Shown here in pieces: positions 45,102-53,889 of a stretch of 64,000 bases of DNA (position 1 is its first letter; each line of letters begins with the position of its first letter). The notes below the pieces were generated by a model. That model saw nothing but the letters and a program-made list of their open reading frames with translations. It was not told where the DNA came from and made no database searches. The position numbers and the translations under genes were made by a program. The stretch comes from Chryseobacterium nakagawai (GTDB taxonomy: Bacteria > Bacteroidota > Bacteroidia > Flavobacteriales > Weeksellaceae): positions 5,262,501-5,326,500 of the forward strand of contig NZ_LR134386.1 in the NCBI RefSeq assembly GCF_900637665.1, read 5' to 3'.

Positions 45102-46562
45102 TTATAAAGAATAGTTTGGAGCTTCCTGAGTGATAATCACATCGTGCGGATGTGACTCCTTCAATCCGCTTCCTGTAATCATTACCAATTTGGAATCTTT
45201 CTGTAAAGTCTCAATATCTTTAGCACCACAATATCCCATACCTGCTCTTAAGCCTCCGGTTAACTGGAAGATCACATCTTCTAATTTCCCTTTGTGCGGA
45301 ACTCTTCCTTCAATTCCTTCAGGAACGAATTTCTTAGCTTCACTCTGGAAATATCTTTCTTTTCCACCTCTCTTCATTGCAGAAAGACTTCCCATTCCTT
45401 GGTAAGACTTGAATTTTCTTCCCTGGAAAATAATTTCGTCTCCCGGTGCCTCGTCAGTACCAGCTAAAAGAGAACCTAGCATTACTGCTCCTGCTCCACT
45501 TGCAATAGCTTTTACAATATCTCCTGAAAGCTTGATTCCACCGTCAGCAATTACTGTTACGTTTTGAGATTTAGCATATTCGTATACATTGTAAATAGCG
45601 GATAACTGAGGAACTCCAACTCCGGCAACCACTCTTGTTGTACAGATAGAACCTGGGCCAACCCCTACTTTAAGAACGTTAGCTCCTGCTTTGATTAGAT
45701 CTGCAGCCGCTTCAGCGGTTACAATATTTCCTCCTACGATATCTAAGTTTGGATAGGCCTTTCTGATCTCAGAAATTTTATCTAAAACACCTTTAGAATG
45801 TCCGTGAGCAGAATCAATTGCAATAATATCCACTCCAGCCTGTACTAAAGCTTCAATTCTGTCTAAAGTATCTTCTCCAACTCCAACTCCAGCCCCCACA
45901 ATAAGACGACCGTTTTGGTCTTTGTTGGCATTGGGATATTCAAGTTGATTATCGATATCTTTAATCGTAATTAAACCTACAAGCTTATTATCCTTATCTA
46001 CGATAGGCAATTTTTCAACTCTACTTCTAAGAAGAATTTCTTTTGCTTTTTCAAGGTTGGTATCTTTGTCTGAAGTGATCAGGTTTTCTTTGGTCATGAT
46101 CTCCTCCACTTTCATATCAAGATCTTCCTGATATTTTACATCTCTGTTGGTAATAATTCCGATAAGAACATTATCAGCATCCACAACAGGAAGCCCTGAG
46201 ATTTTGAACTGAGCCATCATCTCCTTAGCCTGTCCTAAAGTGTGGTCTTTTGAAAGGGTAACCGGATCTGAGATCATTCCGTTTTCGGAACGTTTTACAC
46301 GGTTTACCTGTGCTGCCTGCTCGGCAATCGTCATGTTTTTGTGGATAAAGCCTAAGCCTCCAACTCTTGCCAGGGCAATTGCTAAATCACCTTCAGTAAC
46401 AGTGTCCATTGCAGCGGAAACTATCGGAACATTCAGCGTGATTTTGTCGGTAAGTCTTGATTTTAATGAAACCTGGTTAGGTAAAACTTCTGAATAAGAA
46501 GGGACTAGAAGAACGTCATCGAAAGTGATGGCTGTCTCTACAATTTTGTTATGAATAGACAT
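45102..46562 (-). CDS. guaB: IMP dehydrogenase
   Basis: A 486-residue enzyme that oxidises IMP to XMP with NAD+, the rate-limiting step of GMP synthesis. TIM barrel split by a CBS pair (about 95-205: [17 protein letters not shown] and [18 protein letters not shown]). The catalytic loop is [10 protein letters not shown] with C307; the flap region [22 protein letters not shown] has the catalytic Arg/Tyr. Length is normal. Promoter motif TAATTTTG sits about 15 bases before the ATG, and a strong terminator follows, so it is a single-gene unit. Confidence 0.97.
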   Translation of the reverse strand: MSIHNKIVETAITFDDVLLVPSYSEVLPNQVSLKSRLTDKITLNVPIVSAAMDTVTEGDLAIALARVGGLGFIHKNMTIAEQAAQVNRVKRSENGMISDPVTLSKDHTLGQAKEMMAQFKISGLPVVDADNVLIGIITNRDVKYQEDLDMKVEEIMTKENLITSDKDTNLEKAKEILLRSRVEKLPIVDKDNKLVGLITIKDIDNQLEYPNANKDQNGRLIVGAGVGVGEDTLDRIEALVQAGVDIIAIDSAHGHSKGVLDKISEIRKAYPNLDIVGGNIVTAEAAADLIKAGANVLKVGVGPGSICTTRVVAGVGVPQLSAIYNVYEYAKSQNVTVIADGGIKLSGDIVKAIASGAGAVMLGSLLAGTDEAPGDEIIFQGRKFKSYQGMGSLSAMKRGGKERYFQSEAKKFVPEGIEGRVPHKGKLEDVIFQLTGGLRAGMGYCGAKDIETLQKDSKLVMITGSGLKESHPHDVIITQEAPNYSL

Positions 46563-46576
46563 CTTTACTTTCTTTG

Positions 46577-46584
46577 CAAAATTA
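46577..46584 (-). promoter_or_regulatory. -7 promoter element for guaB (TAATTTTG, minus strand)
   Basis: TAnnTTTG match; predicted start of transcription leaves a leader under 10 bases. Confidence 0.55.
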
Positions 46585-46654
46585 GGTTATTTTACTGACA
46601 TATGAAAATCATTTTTAATAGTTTAAATAAAAATTAATAATCAATAAGTTAAAT

Positions 46655-46684
46655 CGAAAAACCGCCCTTTTTAAGAACGGTTTT
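46655..46684 (-). terminator. Terminator at the end of the sigma-factor operon
   Basis: Minus-strand hairpin CCGTTCTT-AAAA-AGGGCGG (with G-T pairs) followed by five T. Confidence 0.65.
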
Positions 46685-46751
46685 CCTTCACAAAATAAAT
46701 TTAGTATGTCTGAAACTACTTGTCTGGGATCAATATTTTGATCAATAACAA

Positions 46752-47457
46752 TTATTTTACAAGATTCCCATTCTCATCCAGATTCTCAATATGGGTCTGA
46801 TTATTTTTATCTACATATAATTTTAACCTTACTTTTCCTTTGGTATCACGGATAAAAACTCCAACATCTCCGTTTGCTGTTTTCCCTGCAAAAAATCGTT
46901 CATTGGTTAACCTGCCTTGTTCTCTAAGCATTGCGTATGCTTTTTTTACTGGCAACAGGATCATTGAGCTTTTTCAGGGAATCCTCAAACTTAATAATAG
47001 CTTCCAAAGGGAAATCATCCGGACGATCCCAAAGTTTTAGGCCGTACACTCTTTTTTTATCTTTTCCGGTTTCTTCAAGATACTGGAGCTGCATGATCTG
47101 ATCTGTATTTCTCTGATCTATTGAATATACCATTCCTGATCCTTTTTCATCAGCATCATATACGAGTCCCCCACATTCATCTCCTAATGAATTAAAGAAA
47201 ATCAACCCTGCATCCCTTTCTCTCTGATTCATATTTTTATGATTCACCATTCCCGGATGCTGACGTTCTTTATTACTGATGACCATCTTTAAAGTTCCAT
47301 CTTTTTCAACGATATTGATGCGTTCTACATCTATTTCTTTAAAACGTTCTACAGAAGGATTGGCTTTAAATGCCAGTATAAAAAGTAATACACAAACTAC
47401 AGTAAGCGAAGCTGCATATATTTTTAACATACGAACTTCTTTAATGAGCTTTTCCAT
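46752..47457 (-). pseudogene. Membrane-anchored protein broken by a +1 frameshift in an A7 run
   Basis: The first frame (47457 to 46924) gives 177 residues: one N-terminal membrane helix (IYAASLTVVCVLLFILAF) and a domain with ERINIVEKDGTLKMVISN and GLIFFNSLGDECGGLVYD, ending abnormally after PVASKK. A second frame continues at the same point (KAYAMLREQGRLTNERFFAGKTANGDVGVFIRD in parts, to NLDENGNLVK), matching the repeated VFIRDTKGKVRLKLYVD-type strand pattern. The switch lies in seven A on the coding strand (T7 at 46941-46947); six would restore one reading frame of about 234 residues. It may be a sequencing error, a real mutation or slippage. Last gene of the sigma-factor operon. Confidence 0.75.
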
Positions 47458-47482
47458 AGAAAGATTTTTGAAGTGAAATCAA

Positions 47483-47983
47483 TTATTTATCTGAAACAGC
47501 ATTAATCATTTTTGAAATATCATCAGGAGTAAAATCTCCTTTTACATCTACAAAAACCAGTTCTTTATCTGAATTCACTGTGATCAGCATATTTTTAATG
47601 GCCTCTCCTTTTTGCTTTACACGCAGATTAACATTTTCGCCATTATGTTTTATGGTAGCCCAGTCTTCATAACGATTATTATTCAAAAATTTGGTATAAT
47701 CATTCAACATTTCTTTGCTGCCATTTTCAACCGTAAGAACCTTTATTTTAGAAACCTTTTTAATAAGACTAATAAGTTCTTCACTTTCTCCGTCTTCTCT
47801 TAAAGCCTTCTTAATATAAGGCTTAGCCAAAAGTAACGGTACATTAAAACTTGTAAACTTAGCATCTTTAAAATCATATCTGGAATCTGAAAAGAAATCC
47901 ATATTAGGTTTTTCAGAAACCATACAGGATTGAAGGGTACCGATTACCAAAAGTGAGAAGAAAATAGTTTTGAGCGTTTTCAT
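47483..47983 (-). CDS. DUF4252 lipoprotein
   Basis: A 166-residue lipoprotein (start ATG 47983, giving MKTLKTIFFSLLVIGTLQSC; an ATG three codons earlier is possible). DUF4252 covers most of it: the helix-rich region around LLLAKPYIKKAL, the IKVLTVENGSKE strand, and the closing VFVDVKGDFTPDDISKMINAV. The domain is found near ECF sigma factor genes in many Bacteroidota; its role is unknown. It follows the larger DUF4252-DUF2807 gene within a few bases, so they share a transcript. Confidence 0.8.
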   Translation of the reverse strand: MKTLKTIFFSLLVIGTLQSCMVSEKPNMDFFSDSRYDFKDAKFTSFNVPLLLAKPYIKKALREDGESEELISLIKKVSKIKVLTVENGSKEMLNDYTKFLNNNRYEDWATIKHNGENVNLRVKQKGEAIKNMLITVNSDKELVFVDVKGDFTPDDISKMINAVSDK

Positions 47984-47993
47984 GGTAATCATT

Positions 47994-49274
47994 TTAATCC
48001 ATTGGTCTTAGTAATCCCCCTGATGTCTTACTGATGTTGGACTCTATTTCCGGTCTTCCTTTATATCTCACAGATCCTCCTGAAGATGCTCTTACTTTTA
48101 ATTTATCCGATACGTTTACGGTAACATTCCCTCCGGAAGTAGCTTCCGTTTCAAGATAAGTAAATTTCAAATCATCTGCTTTACATAATGCCCCACTGCT
48201 AATATCTATCGTTCCGGAATCTGCTTTTCCACTCAGACTCATATTAGAGCCGCTTGAACTTTTAATCCCAATATTTCCGGCAGTAATTCCTGCTCTGATA
48301 TTGGACCCTGACGATACTGAAATACTTGCTGCATTTGAGATTTTAAAATCACCGGTAATATTAGCTCCGGATGAAGCATCAATCTTCATATTTTTCTCCT
48401 GAATAGAGTTTACAACAGTAAGATTAGAACCGGATGACACATCAATATTGTCCATTTTTGGAGAAGACACATTGACACTTAAGTTTTTAAATCTCAGATT
48501 TCTTACTCCTTTATTATCAATATAAATTTTTAAAGTACCATTCTCCACCTTGGTAATAATGTATTCTAATTTATCTGCATCTGCAATCACTTTTACACTG
48601 GTTGGTGTTTCCTGTTTAAAAATTACATTGACACCGGTGCTGACCTGAATTCCTGAAAAATCGCCAACGTTTCTGGCTTCTCCGTTAAGATAAGACGAAT
48701 TATTACCTGAAGTAAGATTATTTCTTGTATTGGAAATTGGATTCTTTTTGGTTTCACTGGAGTTAATGATCTTGCTTACATCGTCCATAGAAAGCTTTCC
48801 GTCAAGCATGACAAAAATACTTTCCCCACTTCCGCCGTCAATACTTAGTAACAGATCATCCAGAATACCATTTTTAGCTTCTGCGGATAAAAATTTCACT
48901 TTAGCTCCAGCATTATTCACTGACATGATTTCGTTGTAGTTCAGATTCTTTAGATAAGAAGAAATATCTTTACTCAATTGGGACATGTTACTCTGAACTT
49001 TACGCCCTTCCGCAGTATTTCCTTTCTCTGGATTTTCCGTAATAAGAATCTTGAGCCCGTTAATTTTTGACAATAACGGTTTTATCTGATCCAGCTGGGA
49101 ATCATCAATATTAAGACTGCTAAGCATGCCGAACATCGGTTTGGCAATCTTAATAGAGGTTACTCCCTCTACTTCCTGATATTTATCAAAGAGTTGGTCA
49201 AATTTATCTTTTTGTCCATATACATTAAAGAAATGGGAAAAAGCGAGGGCGAATATTATGAATAGTTTTTTCAT
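47994..49274 (-). CDS. Secreted DUF4252 plus DUF2807 (GIN-domain) fusion protein
   Basis: A 426-residue exported protein (signal peptide to about residue 20, FFNVYGQ). Residues about 22-175 are DUF4252 (FDKYQEVEGVTSIKIAKPMFG ... GGSGESIFVMLDGKLSMDDVSKIIN). Residues about 200-410 are a DUF2807 head-GIN beta-helix: DFSGIQVSTGVNVIFKQ then repeats of SSGSN (DVSSGSNLTV, DASSGANIT, SVSSGSNIR, KSSSGSNMS), as in putative adhesin or envelope-stress proteins. In operon with the sigma factor, probably part of its regulon. The fusion of the two domains in one chain is notable. Confidence 0.85.
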   Translation of the reverse strand: MKKLFIIFALAFSHFFNVYGQKDKFDQLFDKYQEVEGVTSIKIAKPMFGMLSSLNIDDSQLDQIKPLLSKINGLKILITENPEKGNTAEGRKVQSNMSQLSKDISSYLKNLNYNEIMSVNNAGAKVKFLSAEAKNGILDDLLLSIDGGSGESIFVMLDGKLSMDDVSKIINSSETKKNPISNTRNNLTSGNNSSYLNGEARNVGDFSGIQVSTGVNVIFKQETPTSVKVIADADKLEYIITKVENGTLKIYIDNKGVRNLRFKNLSVNVSSPKMDNIDVSSGSNLTVVNSIQEKNMKIDASSGANITGDFKISNAASISVSSGSNIRAGITAGNIGIKSSSGSNMSLSGKADSGTIDISSGALCKADDLKFTYLETEATSGGNVTVNVSDKLKVRASSGGSVRYKGRPEIESNISKTSGGLLRPMD

Positions 49275-49320
49275 GAGTCAATTTTATTTTTTAAGTTAAT
49301 GATGGCAACTGTTATTCTGA

Positions 49321-49989
49321 TTAATAATCATCATCTACCACCGTAGGCTGTGCCAATTTTTCACTAACGTTATTTGCAAATATCTGGAATGAGTATTTTG
49401 TTACATTAATCGCTTCTTCTACATTGTCAATTCTTTTCCCGTTTACAATAACGTAAGAATTTTCATAGCCTGTAGAATCTTTAGCCTTATTTTTAAAAGC
49501 AGAATTATCTGCATATCTTGGTCTTCTTTCCTTTTTAAGTCTTCCTCTTTTCGGTAAGATTTCATCCATAACATCTTTTTCTGCCACATGATTATCCTGA
49601 AAGATGGAATCTTTTTTGGCTCCTGAAATAGAATCAGTATGATTTACTGCTACTTGTTCCTGGTGATTATTATTTTCTTCAATAAACCCGGACTTTTGCT
49701 TTAACACTTCGTTTTTCACCAGACTTTCCTTGTCATGAACTCCTGTTCCTGAATTATTTTTAAGGAAAAATCCGATCCCAAAGACCAACATTACACTGGC
49801 AGCCATCCAGAACCATTTGGGGAATGAGGGCTTCTTCTTTTCTTCTAATGGAATAATAGGGGTTGTGTTTTCTTCAGAAGTTTTATTTTCTGCCTGCTGA
49901 AGGAAATCATCAAAACTCCATTCCATTTTTTCTTCCTTTATATCCCGGAAGATTTCGTCGTATTTATCTTGTAATTGATCTTTTTTCAT
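49321..49989 (-). CDS. Putative anti-sigma factor (single-pass membrane protein)
   Basis: A 222-residue protein. The N-terminal 50 residues are cytoplasmic and charged (YDEIFRDIKEEKMEWSFDDFL), followed by one membrane helix at about 56-77 (FPKWFWMAASVMLVFGIGFFL) and a periplasmic tail rich in K, E and N with no known domain. Its start overlaps the sigma factor by 26 bases. Position, topology and size suit an anti-sigma factor, but no zinc or CXXC motif is present, so the call is by context. Confidence 0.6.
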   Translation of the reverse strand: MKKDQLQDKYDEIFRDIKEEKMEWSFDDFLQQAENKTSEENTTPIIPLEEKKKPSFPKWFWMAASVMLVFGIGFFLKNNSGTGVHDKESLVKNEVLKQKSGFIEENNNHQEQVAVNHTDSISGAKKDSIFQDNHVAEKDVMDEILPKRGRLKKERRPRYADNSAFKNKAKDSTGYENSYVIVNGKRIDNVEEAINVTKYSFQIFANNVSEKLAQPTVVDDDY

Positions 49990-50473
49990 AGCTCATCAGT
50001 TGTGAGATTTGTTCTTTTACTTTTTGTCTTGCCCGCATAAGGTTTACCCTTACTGCATTTTCTTCCATTTCCAGCATTTCAGAAATTTCGGAAACTTCGT
50101 ACTCTTCTACATCTTTCAAGTGGATCACCAGCTTCTGTTTTTCCGGGAGCTGATTGATAAATCCTACAATATGTTCCTTAAGGTTATCAACTTCCATACT
50201 GTAAAGCTCGGACCGATGAAGCTGCATATCCGCAAAGCCTATCTTCACATCGTGATGCTTCAGACGGTTCAGGCATTCGTTCCGGACAGACTTTAGCGCA
50301 TAGGATTTTAAGTTTCCAAATTGCCCCAGTTCTTCCCGTTTCTGCCAGAGTTTTATCATGATATCCTGTACTACATCTTCTGCCTCATCACTACTCATGA
50401 CGAATCGCTTCGCAAAACGATACATCTCGTCTTTGAGAATAAACACCGTATTCTTGAAAGTTTCTTGGGTCAT
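49964..50473 (-). CDS. ECF-type RNA polymerase sigma factor
   Basis: A 169-residue sigma-70 of the extracytoplasmic function class. Region 2: MYRFAKRFVMSSDEAEDVVQDIMIKLWQKREEL (the core and -10 binding helix); region 4: QLPEKQKLVIHLKDVEEYEVSEISEMLEMEENAVRVNLMRARQKVKEQI with the helix-turn-helix. Length and absence of regions 1 and 3 are typical of ECFs. It leads a minus-strand operon of anti-sigma-like, DUF4252-DUF2807 and DUF4252 genes and the frameshifted gene, all presumably controlled by it. Confidence 0.93.
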   Translation of the reverse strand: MTQETFKNTVFILKDEMYRFAKRFVMSSDEAEDVVQDIMIKLWQKREELGQFGNLKSYALKSVRNECLNRLKHHDVKIGFADMQLHRSELYSMEVDNLKEHIVGFINQLPEKQKLVIHLKDVEEYEVSEISEMLEMEENAVRVNLMRARQKVKEQISQLMSYEKRSITR

Positions 50474-50523
50474 GAGTTTTGTTTCTTATAGGTAAGACAA
50501 CCAGTCGTTACAATCTATTACAT

Positions 50524-50531
50524 CAAAAATA
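50524..50531 (-). promoter_or_regulatory. -7-like element upstream of the ECF sigma operon (TATTTTTG)
   Basis: Minus-strand TAnnTTTG match about 50 bases before the ATG; an autoregulated ECF promoter cannot be told apart from it by eye. Confidence 0.35.
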
Positions 50532-50731
50532 AAAAAACTTTGAAAATTTTGATGTTTTTATTTTTGATAGAATCACTACATGTGATAAAGTCATTACTAA
50601 ATCATTTATTGACCCTATTTTTTCGCTGGTATTAATGTATTAAACAATAGTGTAGAAAAAAAATGATATTATAAAAATCTCCACATTGTGATGTAATAAA
50701 AAATATTTATATTTAACGAATTAAAAAACAA

Positions 50732-52086
50732 ATGTCTATGAAGAAAAATTTAGCACCGCGGCTTATGCTGCTGTTTGCTTTAGCCCTGTCTTTACAATCT
50801 TGTAGAACCGGTGAAGACTATCTTTCTGCTAAAGAAGAACAATATTACTCCAACAAATTTCAGGTATTTACCTCTTTTAATGATGAACCTATAGATTATG
50901 CCAAAGGTTTCAAAACCCTTATGGAAAACTATGATGGGATTCATAAAACGCATTATACAAGAACTTCTGTCATAAAATCGGGAAATCCGGGTAAAAGTGA
51001 TGAAGAATATGTAGAATTCAGGCTGCATTCCCAGAGTATGCTTTTGGAAGATGATGAACGCTGGATTATTTATCTGATGGTAAAGAATGGACAGGTAAGC
51101 GGATTAATGGCTGGCATTCTGAGGAATGAAGAGACTGAAGTGGAATTCAGAAAGCTGGATTCCGGAAACGATTACTATGATGAAGTGTTAAAGATATTCA
51201 GTATGGCTTATCTGAAACAGAATCTGAAAAACAGTTTGAACAATAAAGGAGGTGGCTGTGGTTTTGATTCTGATGATGCCTGTGATATTGGGAATATTGA
51301 TATTACCCCACCCAAAGGTGGTCCAAAAGGCACTGGTCCCAAAAGTGGCTGTACGGGACTGAATAACTGTATCAAACCAGATGTAAACCCTGGTGGTGGT
51401 GGCGGTCCAGGAGGAACCGGATCATCTTACGTAGAGCCTTGTGATAAGACAAAAAGTCTTATAAATAATACTAAAACAAAACCTGCAATAGATGCTTTAA
51501 AAGCAAAATCTACAAAAGGAGGAGAAAATGGCTATAAAATTAAAGCAGACGGAACTCCATCCAGTGAGATACCCGGTGGAGATCATAGTGTAAACTTTGG
51601 AGATAAAACAGGTTATGCAGGTGGGTATCATAATCACACTCCCACAGGAATACCTATGTTATCTCCTCCGGATATAGACCAGCTTTTACAGTTTGCTTTA
51701 GCACAAGGAAACTATGGAGTTCCAACTAATGCATTTATGGGGATGGTTGCCCCCAATGGCATGCATTATGTGCTTGGTTTAATGGAGGTTATAATGATGC
51801 ATTAAAAACTTTTTCACAAAGTGATTTAGATGCATATGTGAAAATTTATAAAGATACAGAAAGTGATTTAACCGATGAATCAAAAAATGGAATGACTTAT
51901 ATGAATGGTGATGGTTCAATTAATAATTTAGGTGTGGAAAAACTTTTTTTTGAAACATTAAAGAATATGGGATTAGCAGGAAAAGTTAATCTACAAAGAA
52001 TTGAAAGTAATGATTCCGTAAAAGATTCTGTAAAAAATATTAACCTAGATAGCAGCAATCAGCCAACTTCAACAGATTGTTCATAA
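50732..52086 (+). pseudogene. Lipoprotein with JAMM-like HxH..S..D motif, broken by a frameshift
   Basis: First frame 50732-51805 (357 residues): lipobox LQSC, an N-terminal domain of about 170 residues, a glycine-rich cysteine-bearing linker (GGGCGFDSDDACD, GGGGGPGGTG), then a C-terminal domain with HNHT-(x7)-SPPD (H300, H302, S311, D314), the spacing of the JAMM/MPN+ zinc peptidase motif with T in place of P. At 51773-51775 the frame is lost: reading on in another frame gives WFNGGYNDALKTFSQSDL and about 100 more residues to 52086. One missing T (CTTGG for CTTTGG) would restore a roughly 450-residue protein. Start could be ATG 50738 instead. Activity and partner unknown. Confidence 0.7.
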
Positions 52087-52105
52087 TAAAATCAAATAAT
52101 AAAAT

Positions 52106-52690
52106 ATGAAAACAATAAATATCAAAACAACAATACTTTTTAGTCTTTTTATAAGCTTTTTGCCTTGTAAAGCTCAAGAATATCCACTAAACTCTTCTTA
52201 TATGAAGCTATCCGATAATTCGTATTTAAAAGACTTAAATAATGAGCTTCCCCCATATATTGGAACTTATAAAGCAAATTTTGGTGGTAATGAAATTACT
52301 TTATTGATTAGTTTGCAAAATCATAAATTTTTTGACTTAAATGTAAAAAAGTATTATCAGGATGTTTTATCAATAAACTATATTGTGAAAAATTCTTCTG
52401 GAGTAGTTCTTCAAGATACGCAGAATATGAATTTACCAGCAAATCAACTTCGTTTTACTATATATAGCACTAAGACTAGACCTTCACAAAATGCAGTAAT
52501 TTTTTATTATGGTGGTACTAATTGTGGAGTTGGATGGGGTAATATTTATTTAAAAATAATAAATTCCACACAGCTATCATGGCAATATAAACCCAATGAT
52601 ATTGTTCTTGACAGCAGCAAGTGTCCTCCAGGAACAGATCTTAATATTTACCTTCCCGAAACAAAGGATTTGATTTTTACAAAACAATAA
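52106..52690 (+). CDS. Small secreted protein, tandem array copy 1 (possibly DUF6705)
   Basis: A 194-residue exported protein with a short signal ending in PCKAQ. The family pattern, shared with the next two genes, is: YPLNSSYMKLSDNSYLKDLNNELPPYIGTYKANF, NEITLLI, ILKNSSG-like VKNSSG, YYGGTNCGVGWG (one conserved cysteine) and the end DSSKCPPGTDLNIYLPETKDLIFTKQ. It is the only intact copy here. I believe the family is DUF6705, typical of Chryseobacterium-type genomes, but cannot check. Function unknown. It follows the JAMM-like gene by 20 bases and ends in a TTCG-loop terminator. Confidence 0.78.
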   Translation: MKTINIKTTILFSLFISFLPCKAQEYPLNSSYMKLSDNSYLKDLNNELPPYIGTYKANFGGNEITLLISLQNHKFFDLNVKKYYQDVLSINYIVKNSSGVVLQDTQNMNLPANQLRFTIYSTKTRPSQNAVIFYYGGTNCGVGWGNIYLKIINSTQLSWQYKPNDIVLDSSKCPPGTDLNIYLPETKDLIFTKQ

Positions 52691-52714
52691 ATAGAGCCTC
52701 TTCGGAGGCTTTTT
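52595..52714 (+). repeat. Near-identical 120-bp repeat, first copy (gene end plus terminator)
   Basis: By eye it differs from 53757-53876 at four of 120 positions, whereas the upstream gene bodies are clearly diverged. It covers the last 32 codons or so and the terminator, suggesting recent recombination between array members. Confidence 0.75.
52695..52714 (+). terminator. Terminator after array copy 1
   Basis: AGCCTC-TTCG-GAGGCT followed by T-run; stable tetraloop. Confidence 0.85.
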
Positions 52715-52727
52715 GCGAAGATGATAT

Positions 52728-53294
52728 ATGAAAGCAATAACTAGAAGCATCGTTCTTTTTAGCTTTTTTATAAGTTTTTTATCTTATAAGGCGCAAATTC
52801 TACCATTAAATACGGGATTGTTAAATATCCCTCAAAATGCTCATGTGAAAGATTTGAACAACGAATTAACGCCGTATATTGGTGTTTATAAAGCTAATTT
52901 CCAGGACAATGAGATTACCTTATTTATTACAAAAGAAGAGGATAAATTATTGAATTATGGTAATCAAAAATTTTATAGGGATGCTTTAGTCGTGAAATAT
53001 ATTGTTAAAAATTCAACAGGAACTATTTTGCAAGACACAAAAAACAATAATAATTCTAAAATCTACATTTATAGTTCTAAAATAAAATCACAGAATTCTG
53101 TGAGATTTATTTATAGTGGCACAAATTGCAGAGTAGGATGGGGCGATATTTATTAAAAAAAACTCAATGCAACACAAATTTCCTGGGAATATCGTCCAGA
53201 TGATATTATTCTTGACAGCAAAAGATGTTCACCCGGAACAGATATTAACATTTATCTACCTGAAACAAAAGATTTGATTTTCACAAAACAATAG
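52728..53294 (+). pseudogene. Array copy 2, interrupted by an in-frame stop
   Basis: Same family as copy 1: signal peptide, LPLNTGLLNIPQNAHVKDLNNELTPYIGVYKANF, NEITLFI, YSGTNCRVGWGDIY. A TAA at 53154-53156 ends it after 142 residues exactly where copy 1 has a leucine (TTA). Beyond the stop the same frame stays open for 45 codons with the complete family C-terminus (KLNATQISWEY ... DSKRCSPGTD ... DLIFTKQ). A single TTA to TAA change therefore explains the break. It may be a recent pseudogene or a truncated but expressed form. Confidence 0.8.
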
Positions 53295-53852
53295 TGAGTA
53301 ATTTATTTAAAATACTAGGAATATTTGTTGTGTTTTCTTGTAAAGCACAACAAGAATATCCTTTAATGACTGATTATACAGAAATTCCCAATTACTCCTA
53401 CTTAAAAGATACTAATAATGAACTAAACTCTTTCATTGGTACTTATGAAGCTTCTTATCAGAATAATAAAATAACGTTATTCGTTAATAAAATTATTCAT
53501 AAACTTTTTGATGGTAGTCAATACAAATATTATAAAGATGTATTATCTATTAAATATATTATTAAAAATTCTTCAGATCAAGTAGTTCAAAATACTCAGG
53601 GTATGAATTTACCAGAGCAACAATTAATACACTCCATTTATAGCATGTGGGTTGAGGATAATGGAAATAAACTTTTATTATATTATGGAGGTACTAATTG
53701 TGGTGTAGGTTGGGGAAAAATTATATTAACAAAAATAAATCCCACACAGCTGTCATAATGATATTGTTCTTGACAGCAGCAAGTGTCCTCCAGGGACAGA
53801 TCTTAATATTTACCTTCCCGAAACAAAGGATCTGATCTTTACAAAACAATAA
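53294..53852 (+). pseudogene. Array copy 3, truncated by a 14-base deletion
   Basis: Begins at GTG 53294, overlapping the last base of copy 2's distal stop. Signal FVVFSCKAQ, then EIPNYSYLKDTNNELNSFIGTYEASY, IKNSSDQ, YYGGTNCGVGWGKI, PTQLS and a premature stop at 53756-53758. Compared with copy 1, the sequence between TCAT and AATGATATTG lacks 14 bases, shifting the frame; the rest of the family C-terminus is intact in another frame to TAA 53850-53852. The 3' part is nearly identical to copy 1. The 154-residue truncated product keeps the main domain. Confidence 0.8.
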
Positions 53853-53876
53853 ATAGAGCCTCTTCTGAGGCTTTTT
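53757..53876 (+). repeat. Near-identical 120-bp repeat, second copy
   Basis: Partner of 52595-52714; starts exactly at the deletion junction of copy 3 and ends in the same terminator stem. Confidence 0.75.
53857..53876 (+). terminator. Terminator after array copy 3
   Basis: AGCCTC-TTCT-GAGGCT followed by T-run; same stem as after copy 1. Confidence 0.85.
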
Positions 53877-53889
53877 CAAATGATGAAAT

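Noticed and set aside
46752..46964. A separate 70-residue gene
   Set aside because: It continues the upstream frame across an A7 tract and has no promoter; treated as the end of a frameshifted gene.
51838..52086. A separate 82-residue gene
   Set aside because: Reading in the same frame upstream gives a sensible continuation of the JAMM-like lipoprotein, so it is its displaced C-terminus.
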